Under the pieces are notes generated by a model. It searched no databases. It was not told where the DNA came from and worked only from the letters and a program-made list of their open reading frames with translations. From positions 24,788,710 through 24,852,709 of the forward strand of contig NC_133218.1 of the NCBI RefSeq assembly GCF_040436345.1: a stretch of DNA of 64,000 bases. Reading direction: 5' to 3'. Shown here piece after piece: positions 23,801 to 36,700 of the stretch (the stretch's first letter is position 1; each line of letters starts with the position of its first letter). The stretch comes from Pagrus major (lineage: Eukaryota; Chordata; Actinopteri; Spariformes; Sparidae). Both the position numbers and the translations under genes were made by a program.

Positions 23801-26800
23801 TCTTACTTTTTCTTCCTCCATTTCATTTGTTCACTTTCGCTCTCTTTCTTTTGATAACCCTCAAAGAGGAAATGCTAAATTCTTACTGCCAGGACAAACT
23901 CTTGGTATACAGGATTCATATATCATTATTAGTGAGTATAATTGTCACTTGGTACCAGGAATCGTCTACTTTTATTCAATTGAACAAGCTTTGTTGTGAC
24001 ATTTTTTTCATATTATTTGTAATGTCTGAGATTAATCAACAAAATAAGTGGATTCTTGGATGGATTTGTTTTCATGAGTGAAACCCAGTGGAAATAAAAG
24101 CCAGAGAGCAAATTCCTTTGAAAAATAATGTAATGATTGGTTACTGGTACACATTTGAGCCTTATTTTCTGTTAGGAAAAAAAACAGCTTCAGTGCAGTA
24201 CCTCCGACTTTAACTAGATTTACAGAATTCACAAATCGACAGTTTTAGAAAACTAAAATAAGTCAACAGATTTAGAAAGTAGTTACAAAAATGGTAAATC
24301 TTCCCAAAAAAGGCACAGGGGATGAACAGCAGCAACTGCATCCCGCTTAGAGAACATTTGCATAAGTGAATAAATACATCTGCTGCTAATCAATATCAAA
24401 CTGTGCCACAGTGGCACGATCATCATGCAATTATAGCAGAGTGCAACACTGTGAATTAGTGGAAAAACACAGCATATAAATATCTCTCCAGAAAATATAA
24501 AGACTACATCAAAGATAAAAGCTATTTAGTACCATTAATCAAAAATATTAATTGGAAGATTTCAAGCATATACAGTATTTATAATATTTGCCAAAATTAT
24601 TCAACAACCACCTTAAAACAAACTATCCTATATATTGAGTAAAATGTGCAATTAATAGCATTTTGCAGGTTCTGCACTCACACTATACACATCTATATCA
24701 AAAAACACCTGAACTAGTTATTGCCAAAGGATCACGAGTTTATCTGCTGGAAACTGGTTAATCTAGCATCTAAGGATCAATGCACCTGTATAATAGGACA
24801 TATGTTGCGTCTGTCCAGTGGTCTTATATTTAAAATGACTTTTATAAAAGAAATGCTCTACTGTTATTTTAAGACATTACACAGTGCTAGTTTCTCATCA
24901 GTTCTAAAGAGGGACTGGACGACTGATCCATTTCTCCTGATGTGTATCAAACCAGTCCCTAGTTCAGCTGGTAGTGAACATTTTTAAAAGACGTCCAAAT
25001 GTTAAAATCTTTGCAGCGATCTGAAAGTAGTTTGCTGGAAATTTCCCTGATTGCGTCACAAAAATCTTTATGCTCCAACCTTACTATCACCACCCTGACA
25101 GGAAGTAGTTCACTGCTTGTTTTCTACTATAGTATTCCTCTCCACAGTATGATTATGATCCAGTATGATTATGTGGACAAAACATGAACAAATGTTAATA
25201 CGAATGTAAGTATTGTTATAGCTACGTACAGTATGTTAAACAGTTAATGTGTTCATTCCTTCAATCCTTTTCCCTCGGCTGAAAACTTGAGGCCTTTCTC
25301 TGACCAGCCTGTGTGCCCTGCAGTCTTTTATCGTAATCTTACTTTGGTACATCAAAACTACACGTGGTGTACTTACGCCACTCGCTATCCAGATGATGAG
25401 ATGAGATTACTGCTGTTCGTTTCCTGCCTTGAAGCTGTGTCACTCGTCATCGACCCATCACTGTCAAGTTCTTTGGATCACTAACTTCACTGCTTGAAAT
25501 CCAGTTCACTACCTTATAAACTGGAGACTGGTTTGAGTCAAAGCCCTGGTCTGTCCCTTTGCTTTCCAATGTTTACCCAGTCAGATACAGTCGATCTGAA
25601 TAGTCTCTCCTCAGTGCCTTACCAGAAGGCCTCTATAAAAGTTAATAAAACCCCCTTCTAAAGAGAAGAGGAAATATCTACCACAGATTGAAGTCCCCAC
25701 CGCTCCACTTCCCCCTCTAATTATCACCTGCTTTGCGATACTAGAAATATAGGCCGTTTTCTCTGCTTCAAAAATAGAGTTAACCTACAAAGTAAGACCC
25801 TGAAATCACACCATTTGCTACTTACAGTGGGACCCCAACACAACCGTCAAAATATGGGCACTTGGAGCAAATAGCATCAAGTCTGTGCAAAAAGAAAAGA
25901 AAAGAAAAGAAAAAGAAAAACGCCCAATTACATTCATACCAGGCCAGATCCTCTTTGTCTTTACCACATCGTAAAATGTGTGTTAGCAGTGGTATTTTCT
26001 GTTCCTCTTTCTGAAATAAAAACAAAGGTAAAATAATATAATATCTTAAATGACATTTCCTGGAAGTTACACACAAATTGAATTCTTGGAAATCAGTGTT
26101 CAGTGAAGAGCATCGTTGCTGCTGCAAAAAGAAACAGCCTTTTTTAAAAAAAAAATTTTTTCAAGCATTCCTATTTGGTTGAAAATGTCAACTCTATTAC
26201 AGTGAGGGCGTCTTACTGACCAATGAGATTTAATTTAACAAAAAAGGACAAATAAACTGAGAACATTGCTTCACACATACTTGGTGAACTTTCAGTTATT
26301 GCTTTAAAATGTGCGTGACTCACAGGTAAATCTTGGAGAGGGAGCTCTCGACCTCATCTCAACTCAATATTAAAATAAACGTTTGTGTGCGCCGTACAGT
26401 ATGCTCAGCAAAAAGAGCAGTTAGCTTCACAAAATCTTGAGAAAGACCTAAGCTCTAGTAAATAAGAAAATACATCTATTATAAGATTAGTATGATGATC
26501 TTTCACAGTAAGAGGAGACCTCACAGTAACAACCCAATGGCCAGTAAGGCGGATGTGCTTCAGATAATCTGAATTCCTCAACTGTAATGGACAAAAATGA
26601 TTCAGGCGTGTCGATGACACTTTAGTTCAAACATAACCTCAGATTTCAATGCAGCAACAACGGTGCAAATTCTAGTTTATAAATAATTTAAATCAGAAGT
26701 CCTGTATTTAATTTGTTCCATTTCTCATGTTCCTTCTTGGTATTTTAGAAAGAGGTAATAGAAAATAAGATGATTAATTGTTACACAAGCCTGTACTGAG

Positions 26801-26824
26801 CTCAGAAATGTGAGCCCCACAACC
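20900..26824. other. Spacer between atxn1l promoter and mtmr10, including the mtmr10 3' UTR
   Basis: No coding exon is seen. It contains a 21-A run at 21075-21095 and a purine tract (gaaa/gaag repeats) at 21507-21545. Minus-strand AATAAA candidates for mtmr10 lie at 23971-23976 and 23632-23637, so its 3' UTR could cover part or all of about 23.6-26.8 kb. A purine tract (aaaag)n is at 25889-25920. The rest is AT-rich and unremarkable. Confidence 0.35.
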
Positions 26825-29800
26825 TCAGACAGTGTCATTAGCTAGAGTCTCTGTAGAGAGCCAGATCCTTGCCCCGTTCAGAAATTTGCTAATTGGAGTC
26901 CCATGGATACCGCGGCGGCACAGGTTTCCCACTGGGGTGAAGGGAAAGGAGGAGGTAAGGTAGTCTGGAGGTGTAGGGGGGTCATTCGGGGAACTGGCCT
27001 TAAAATACATCCTTCTCTGGTCTGAAGGGGGCCCACTTGGGCTGGGGAGTGGAGTGCTGCCTGGACTGGGTCCCTTGTACCGCCTGAGATGGATCTGTAA
27101 TATCTCGATCTCATCGACCAGTTGAGAGAGCTTGTGGTAGGCGGTCATGGGGCCTCCTTTGTGAATGCAGGCCTCGGGAACCCAGCGTAGAAAGAAGAGC
27201 TTCCAGAGGGCCACGTGTGAAGGCATGAGCAGGGGAATCAGGACGCCCTGCTGGTCAGCAGGTCGAGAGAACCAGTCCCTGAAGAAGCGCTCTGACGGGC
27301 TTTCATCCTTCACTACTGAGAAATCAGGCTTCAGCTCTGACACCAGAGAGCCACGCCTGGGCAGCGTTTCCTCTCCACCCCTCAGTCCATTACGCATAGA
27401 TGCAGTCGTTCCTCGCAATGTGGAACTGTAGTTTTTCTGCTGGAGGAAGGACACAGGGTTAGATTTTCTTCACTAAACGTGATAAACAACTCTCTGACAG
27501 AGTCTGCAGCAGGCTGAACAACCAAAGGTCACCCATTTAATTTTCTTAATTTGGGCATCTCTAACTGTGTTATCAAAAAAAAAAAAACTACGACTTCAGG
27601 GGAAGCAAAAAGCAATTATTTATTTTCTGTGTAATAATTCACTTTCTGAAGTTTGCTGATGACACAAAAAACAAGCTGCCCATAAATTCTCAGCACCAAT
27701 AAACCACCTGCTGACTTGATGGATTGAACATATTAACATTTACTCGATCAGAAAATAAGACGAAGACAGAAGACTGGGGTGACCTATTTTGAAAATACTT
27801 ATACATCATTATTGATCGTAATCTGCAGTGAAAATAAGTCTATGGAGTTGTGAGCACTTTAAATTGATTAGAAATGGTTAGAGAGGCAAGGAAGGAAAGC
27901 ACAATCTCCGTAAAACTTCTTTCTTCTTTCGAAGGTTGGAAGTGTTTGTTATATATCCAAGGTTGTTAAAGAAGAGCAAAAACACACAAACAAACTGCTG
28001 CTAGCACTACCATAAATTTGTAAAGCTCAGTCAGTGTCTTGTGTACCTTTGTGCGTCTGAAGCTTTTCACTTCCCCATTCTGAACACAGGCAGCTCCTTT
28101 GCCTACATACATGGGGTTGTTAAAGAGGGTTTGGTCTTTGGTGGAGAACTGCTGTGACCAGTTCCAGACAGGAGGGAAATACACAACCTGGTCCTCTCCT
28201 TGAGGGATGGCTTTATTCTTGGCAAAGTCCTGTAAAGTAAACACAACTTATTCATGCTCTGTACATAGTAAGACACAAAAAACATTATTGTACACTATGA
28301 AAAACCTTCTAGACTTGATCCAACAAACTACGAAGGTAAACAAAACACCACACTGTCATAATTTGCTTTTGTCAAATTTATTGGTTACATCCCTGACCGC
28401 AAGCTCAGCGTTTCCTTATCTGTGTGCATTACGTTGCACGCTTTCCTGTCGATTATCTGACACACACAGAAGGAAATTATAGTCTGTCACACAAAATGAT
28501 ACCACAAAAACATGTGACTTTGTTACGCACCCTCACCTGGAATTAATGTGTGTTTTCTATTTTTGACCAATGACACAAACATACAGTTGTTTTACATGTG
28601 AGTGAACACATTCTGATAGATCATATATTTAACGTTTAACTTGTAAGCAGGCAGCAGATGAGGTTACTTTTATGTTCTGTGCAGATGTTTATATTTCATA
28701 AACTGCCTTATTTGCAAAAGCTTATTCTAATTCTTTCTAATTTAATTCATTTAAACATATATTCGTGATTATCGTAAATCTTCTGCATTTGGTACACAGA
28801 GTTGTAAGATAGTATGTATTCCTTACCATCAAGTGCTGAGCTCGCTGTTTGGGAGAATTGAAGAGGAAAGTACTGAACAGTGGGATCCACATGCTATCAC
28901 TCAGTACTGTCAGATAGGCCTCTGTGAACTCGAACGCTGCTGGGTATTGGTTCATCATCTGCCACACGCAGTCCAGGAAGAGCATGAACAGAGGGGACTA
29001 GACCGAAAGAAAACATTAAAAAAAATGACGAAAACAAGAATAATAAGGGCTTCGACAGATCTATTCAAACTTATACTGGGTTATTTACTGTCAGACAAAT
29101 ACCTCCACTTTGTCATTCTTCTTTAAGTGGTTGCATCTGTCCAAGAAGCGATGGCCAGCCATCACCCACTCCTTCTGCACCAAACCCTGAAAGCCGATGA
29201 GGCTGCGATAATGAGGGTCCAACATGAGCTGCACCAAGGAGGACACGGCACAGCAGAGGTCTCTGTCTTCTTCCTCTGTAGAGGCATAAAAATAAACCAA
29301 ATTCTTCAATAACAAGCTTGCAAGCAAAGTGGTCAAAGCAAAAATGTTCAAGGTCACTCTGATGGTAAGAATATGGTAATGATTTTAATTTGACCACCAT
29401 ATTTAAAATGCATTATGGCTGGTGTGCAAATATGTGTTTGAAGCCAAACCAAAGCCACCATATAAAATAGTTTGGCTGTTTGTTTGTTTTCTTATGTAGC
29501 ATAAGGAGATAAGCATGTAGGACTTAAATTCAATTTTGTTCTACAACCCTGGTGTTGTAAAATGACTAATAAATGAACCTTTAACTTTTAATCTCACAAA
29601 TGGACGTATTAAAATGGGGACTGATGACTGATAAAGACAAAGAGTGAGTCTTACCTTGAAGAATGACTGAAGAATTCTTTCCATCCAGGAGGTACACCAT
29701 CTCTGCTGAGTGTTTCAGGAAAGCCCTTAAATCATAAACAGAATGTCAAGATGTAACAAACATCTTGGCAAGATACAAATGCAATAATTTCCTTTTTTGT

Positions 29801-32800
29801 CCTTTTTGTGCTTGTGGACCAATTACCGACCAGGCAAGCAGATGACAGTCACCAGTTGCTGCCCATTACCACACCATTTCAAGGCTGAATAATAAGGCTT
29901 TCCGAAAAAGAAACCCTTCTCATGAAAGTAGGAAGGAAGGATAACACAAACATCGTGAAACATTTTGATTTTGACTCTAAACCTTCACAGCACTGGTAGT
30001 TTATTCGAGGTACCATGCAGTGTCAGGTTGTTTACATACCTGACATACTCCAGCCAACGTGAGTTTTCAATCGAAGTGAGCCACCTCTCCTCAGACTCCT
30101 CATAAGGATCTGGACACAATCAAGACACAGTCAAACACTTGCCCTATGATAAACAAGCACGTGCACTGAGATATACTTCACACAGAGGTTGAATACTACT
30201 GTGGCTATCTACTGTTAGTGTTCAAAGTTGCAATGAGGCTCACCTATGACACAGATCTGCCTGATTTTAACAAAGGCGCTCTGTATGTCCAGGATGGTCG
30301 GCAGACACTTGTCTAGTTCTGACTTGATGACTTCACTGCGCTGTGGGTGGCTTTTTGTGATGGCAGTGAAGATCCTGCACAACACAAGACAGATGTAGAT
30401 GAATGGGTTAGGGACACCTTTAAACAGCTGTAGCACGACATTTGTATATTCAGATCATTACAGCTGAAATACTAAAAAATATAGATTTTGAATTATAAGA
30501 GATAAGAGAAGTTCAACACTTTCTTTTTTCACCGTTACAGTTGAATGTCTGTTTGTTGCTATTGAATTTCAGTGTGAAAGACAGGAGATCAACACATCTA
30601 ATACATGTTTTGAATCTGAATGAAGCTGAGGACTTGGCTGTACCTCTGATCAATCTTCTTCTGCTGTAATGGATCATTAATGCCGGTCATACGCACAAGA
30701 GCGCTTCCATTTGGGTGATTCCAGCACCAGAGCTATGAGGAAGAACATTGGATGAGTGGCCAAATCAAAGGGATGCTCTGATCAATCAACTTGGAATCTG
30801 CAGATAATGATTATTACAATAATAAACTAATAATATAGTCCTAATAATACATAACTGAAAGGGATAAATGACAAAGTATTCCTTCCACGTTTAATGGAGA
30901 TATCAGAGCTTGAAGTACTCACAGGGATGCGCTGATCAGTAAAGAACATAGAGTATTTCTTAAGATCCAGATCTGCCAAAGAAACAGGGACCACAACGTA
31001 CTCTGGAAGACTAAAAAGAAGAGTTAGAGAAAAAGTGGTGTTACACAGGAATCACAAAAGACACCACTAAAAAAGAAAGTGACATCCTAAAGCAATGAAG
31101 ATACATTTAGGCTATACTCTTTAAACCCATGCCCATCTTTTTTATATAAATAAGCCAATTGTCTTGCTTCATGTTGACAAACCATAATATTGTACTAATG
31201 GTAGTAATTTGACTGTCCTCAATACTTCCATCTGGTTTGTATCTTCAGCAGTAAGGGTTTTTCATCGATTGAGGGAAAACTGATTTAGGGTGTACTATAA
31301 CTATTGTTTTAGCTTCATGTGATTTATGCAGCTACTATTATGCAATTTCCAGTCTTTTCTTAAATTCCACATAAAACACTGCACAATCCTCACTTTAAAA
31401 CCCGCCATGATGTCACTGCTTAACCCAGATGAATAGCATATATTGTCCAAAATAGCCTTGCATGTTAGAGACATTCACAAGGTTTTTTCCTAAAGTCACT
31501 CATGAAGTAAAAAAGCTTACAGTGTAAACACACCGTCTTGCCAAAACATACTTAGTATGAGTCAAGGGTGAAATTTAGAGTATCCGTAACAACTGAAGGA
31601 GCTACAGACGCGCTCTGCCTACGCTGGCCATCATAAGTTGCCTACTATTAACAACATGAGCTGAAAACCTTTGTGAGATGGCATAGCCCTCGTTGATGGA
31701 GCACACCCTCCACTCTGATGCCCCGGTTCTCTTGATCTCGCGATCCCAGTCTGAAGGACGGTCAAAGATGGGGGTTTGTAATCCTCCTCGGGGGCTGGAA
31801 CCGTTGACGTGCTCACCTGGGAACACAGATACACATTGAGATGATTGAGTATAATGCAGAGAAATTAAACACAGTGAGTCAAATTTGGAAAACTTAAATG
31901 TGGATTAACAGGAGAGGGCAACATTTTCAAAATCATGTCACGTCTTTTAGCAGCAATAAAAGCAATATGGTAAGCTGTATCCATACCTTTAGATTCATGG
32001 TAACGCCTCCCTTGATACTCAAAACCAAACAGCAGTTGAAGGTCAGCTGGATGGGAGTAGTGGGCAATAGCAAGGCAAACCTAGAATAGAAAGACAAAGT
32101 ACTTTAATGGGACATACAGTACAATAAAAACACAGCTGAAAGGTTGGATCAATTAAACATTATCAAACTGAGGTTCACCAAGAGTGCAAACGTGAACTCT
32201 GAGGTATGTTCTGTAACCATACAAACACAAGAACAAGTGAAACCTGGGAAGGCAAATGTTTAACTGACAGCCCACTGCTCTGCGTTTACACGACAGAATC
32301 TCTCTGTGGCTCCACTGGAGTCACACAAAGCAGTCCATTCAGTAGTAAAGCTGCGAATAACACGAGAGGACACAGAAAAAGAGTGTGTGTGTGTAGACAT
32401 GGCTGCTCCCAACTCTGTAATTTCCTATGGCAAAATAAGCTATTATAGGCTGGCTTAATCCCATATGTCACAAAGAAAAAAAAAGGACTGAGTCCTGTTT
32501 TAGGTTCAAACTGTAATTACATACATGGTGTCCATAAATACACTCAAAAAGGAGTGATGGAGGGCAGACTCATTTCTATTTCAGTGCTCTATACATAAAT
32601 AACCTTCCATATTCTGTTGTGCCCAACAGAGTATGCAAAATAAGGTGAATACTGCTTTTTTGAAACACATTAAATGGGAGACTTGCAACACTGGCCATAA
32701 GAGTGTTTAATGCAGTGCTATACAGTAAAACTGCTGTCAGCCAAATGTGCTGCAGGTATGTGCTGTGCAGCTCCCAAGTCCTCCAAAACCTACGCAAAAA

Positions 32801-33649
32801 TTGCTCCCAGATGACACGGGAGGAGATCAGACAGGCAACTGCGTATATTCACATTCATGTACATTTCAATGGCACGCTGTAAAGAGATATACAGCTGCCA
32901 AACTCTTGTGGGTCACGTAGTGAGGCTGCAGGGAGCCAAGAGCTCCTGAAGACCTTTGTGCACATAATTCACAAATACATATTTATGTCTAGGACTTCTG
33001 CAGCTCCAGATACCACAATGTTTTTAACACAACACCCATGGTTAGAACGTGAGAGTGCAACATGTTTTGTTACACTTGGCTGTGTTAACCTTTCAAGCAG
33101 TAACAAGTTCCCAGAACCTGGCAGGTTCTTTCCCAGGTGACAACTTCCTGATTTGAATTTTTGTCCTTCTACTTACAATTTCCAAAAGTAAAGTTGTGAT
33201 AAAATCAGTCAAAGCAAACTGCTAGGTAGCACATGCCTGGTCACTATATCTGTATTATAAGCACTTCCTTTAATTTCCCTTGTGTGCAACTTCCTTCCAC
33301 TGGACATCATCCAAATATCAAGACATAATATCAATATATACTGGCATTCCCCTTGAGTTACAGGTCCCTCAGCTGAGCTCTAATCTGAATAATAAAACAT
33401 CTGTCCATCCAATCTCTCCGTGCAGGAGATGAGTCACAGTCACGCTGCCAGTTGTTCCTACAATCGGGATCATTCTCAGTTTCCTTCGTCTTGAATAAGC
33501 ATTGTTCTCAATGTCTGCTAATGGCTAACGGCCACACTGAAAATGCTGTGTGAAACGTTAGTCATTTCTATTCAGATGGAGAAAGGAAGAGCAGGACATC
33601 AAAGTTTGGATGACATAAATATCCTTGTCGGTGAGGAAGGGGGTCATAA

Positions 33650-33724
<75 letters not shown>

Positions 33725-36700
33725 TGTGTGTGTGTGTGTGTGTCTGTGTGAGCTCACGCAGTCAGGAAAGGAAAAGTTTAGTCAGCAACAAATAACAGTG
33801 AAATGGACAAGGGAAACTGAGAAAAGGGGAATACTGAGCAATTAGTCATCAGGAGGTATGGCAATAAGAAAGTTAAGGCCAATATGTCTAAAACATTTTA
33901 TGAAATGGGCCAGTTGTGGTGAAAATTGGTGCCATTTGTGTTGTATTCAGCCCAATGATCTTACTGTCCCCAGGTCAGATCGATAGGAGCACTTGGGCAG
34001 CAATTTGCATTTTTTATGCTGCCACAGAGGGCGCCAAATTCAGAAAGGGGAAATTTTCAACCTTTACACATGGTGGCTTTATTATCCTTAAAACTGCTAA
34101 CGTAAAGTTTCTGAGAATCTGAGAAGCATTGATTGATATCTATAAAAAGATCAAATTCTTACTATTGTGTGATATAAAACAAAATGGGTAAATGGAGTAC
34201 CACTCACCTTTTTGGCACTCTCAGGCCCAGCCTCATCAAAGCAGAACCTTATGATGCGCAGGTCTTTGCAGTAGAGGATGAGCTCTGTTGGGTTGAACTT
34301 CAGCTTTTGGTTTGACCCCAAAACTTTCTTCTTCCCCTTTGTATCATTTACTGAAAGGAACAAACACAAAACATAAATAGAATACTTCAGCTAATGCGGA
34401 TGCCAGTACTTAGTGATGTAAAAATACATTTTAAAGCATTCTTCAGACACAACAGAGATAACTGTCAACTGCAAAAGACTCAACACATATTTCTGCCAAG
34501 GCTGAATACATGTCTTGTGTTATTTTAAGAATAAAAAATCTGGTTGCAATTGCACACTCTGCCTGAGAGTTTTGGACAACTGATATTAAATGTTTGGATG
34601 AAGGTTGTAGGAACATGGGATTTCGGCAGAGCACCGACCTATGACCTTAACCTAAACATATTCCATTAGAGATCACCATTTTATTTCCTGGTTTAAATGG
34701 GGCCTTGCATACCATGTAATAGACAGTGTTAAGGCACAAGTGGTCATGCCCAAAATATTACTGTTCAGTGCAATTAAGACGTACTGATATTTGATTTTAT
34801 TGATATTATGCAGCAGTAGGGCCTGCTCTTAATAATCCTATATTTTTACAAAAACAATTATTTTAATGTTGTCATTAGTAGCCCAGTTCAAACAGGTCAA
34901 AAACAAGCTGGGTAAAACAAAGCCTCCTACTCCCTCACTGTAACACAGCAAACACTGCTCTGGGCAGTTGCCCTCGCAGTGTCAGCAATCGACAGCAATG
35001 AGATATATAAACAAGGCTAATCCCAGCTGGGCTATACTGCCACTAATCACAGCTTTAGCTGTGACATCACTTGTTATCAGATTGCTGACCAGGAGAGAAC
35101 AACAAACGAGACAAGTCAGCCAAGCTGTCAAAGATTAATGAAAGGCACATTGAATTTCAATTCTGATCGTAGTTCACTCCTTCAAAATGACCGGGTACAG
35201 ATCATCAGTATCTGCTGAAAGAGTTGACTGAATCTTAAAATCAGGGGAAATTTGATTGAAAAAGAGGTTAATATCAGCCGAATACACTAAGAAATGCTTA
35301 CATTAGCCATCTTATTTGTTTAATGTCACAACAAAATTAATAGTTTGGTTAACAGTTAATTTTGAGGTCATTTGGGCTCTGGTAATAAGATTTAACCATG
35401 TGGAAGTCAGGAGGTAAATGTAATTTCCGTGAAAATAACTCATCTGCAGAATTCTTTCCAAAAAAAGGGTTAGAAAAGCCACCAATGTTATGTTACAAAT
35501 GTTGCCACCAGACATACCTGTTACTACTTGCTCCAGACAGGTGAGAGGGATGTCGTGCTCTCCAAGCAGGAGGTGGGACAGCTTGGACTTCTGTGATAAA
35601 GGCAAAACAACAACAAAAAAAAGTCTGACAACCTGTATCCTGTAGACATCACATTACACCCATAACTCACCAAAATACTGTCTCAAACATTGGTGGGTAG
35701 ATCAAGTTGATCCCCTCAGACTGAGCAAAGACCAAGTTCCATTTTGTTATTATGGCAACAGTCTGCCCCACAACTGGAAATGACGTCTGTTCTCTCACTT
35801 CTTGTGCGATATCACCGACAATGTAGAGCAGGAAGTTTTCCTTCCTCCTTGCCAGATGCACTGCACATATAAACAAGGCTGTGCAAATGGAAGTCTTTAA
35901 GCTATTCAGCAGTATGCTGACAGCACGTATGTAGTTCACAAGCTTAAACTGGAGCCATGGGCGACAACTATATTATCTTAATGATCAGACATCAGAACAT
36001 TAAAACATCAGCACTATTTTTTGACTGCTACTTGGAAAGGCTAAATATACAAAACAGCACAGTTTGACTTTGACTTACTCAGTCAACACAAATACCTGTT
36101 TTGCTGGGGCATCTTGGGGGATGAAGGAGACCTTAAAGTTGGTGCATATCAACTTGCCCCAAAGATCATCTTGGCTGCTTTCAGCGCTGATGCATTTCCT
36201 CACAAAGTTCACCTCATTCACAACTATCTCCCCTGGTGAGAAAAAATAAATAAATAAAAACATTCAAGTGTAAAACCTATGGTTCCAAGAAGAATACAGA
36301 GAGAGAAGATTACAAAGACAATGTTAAGTAAATTAAGATTAATTGGTTTAACTTTGATCTTCATACCAGCACTTGACTTTCTGCATTGAATGTAAAGGCC
36401 TCATGTAACCAGGCTATAAATTGGTATGTGCAATCCCTTATTCAATTTCTCAGACTCAAACTAAACAATAACGTTTTTGTTGATTATTATCTCTAATTTA
36501 CAAACATACTGCTTTGCAATCACAATCTATTGAACCTCCAAGTTTGGTATTTTTTAGCCTAACTTCCCAGTGCAAAACAAATGATTTCAGGCCAAAGACA
36601 CAGTATAACAATTTTATTTATATTGATAGGTGTGCAACCACATATACAAAACTCACACTGAATGCCTTTTTTGTGAGAGAGTCATGGTTGAAAAATCAAG

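Noticed and set aside
33543..33845. Open frame with a long CVCV run
   Set aside because: It is created by the (GT)n microsatellite; the same holds for frames at 45160-45495, 54162-54452 and 57638-57925 and for THTH frames on the opposite strand.
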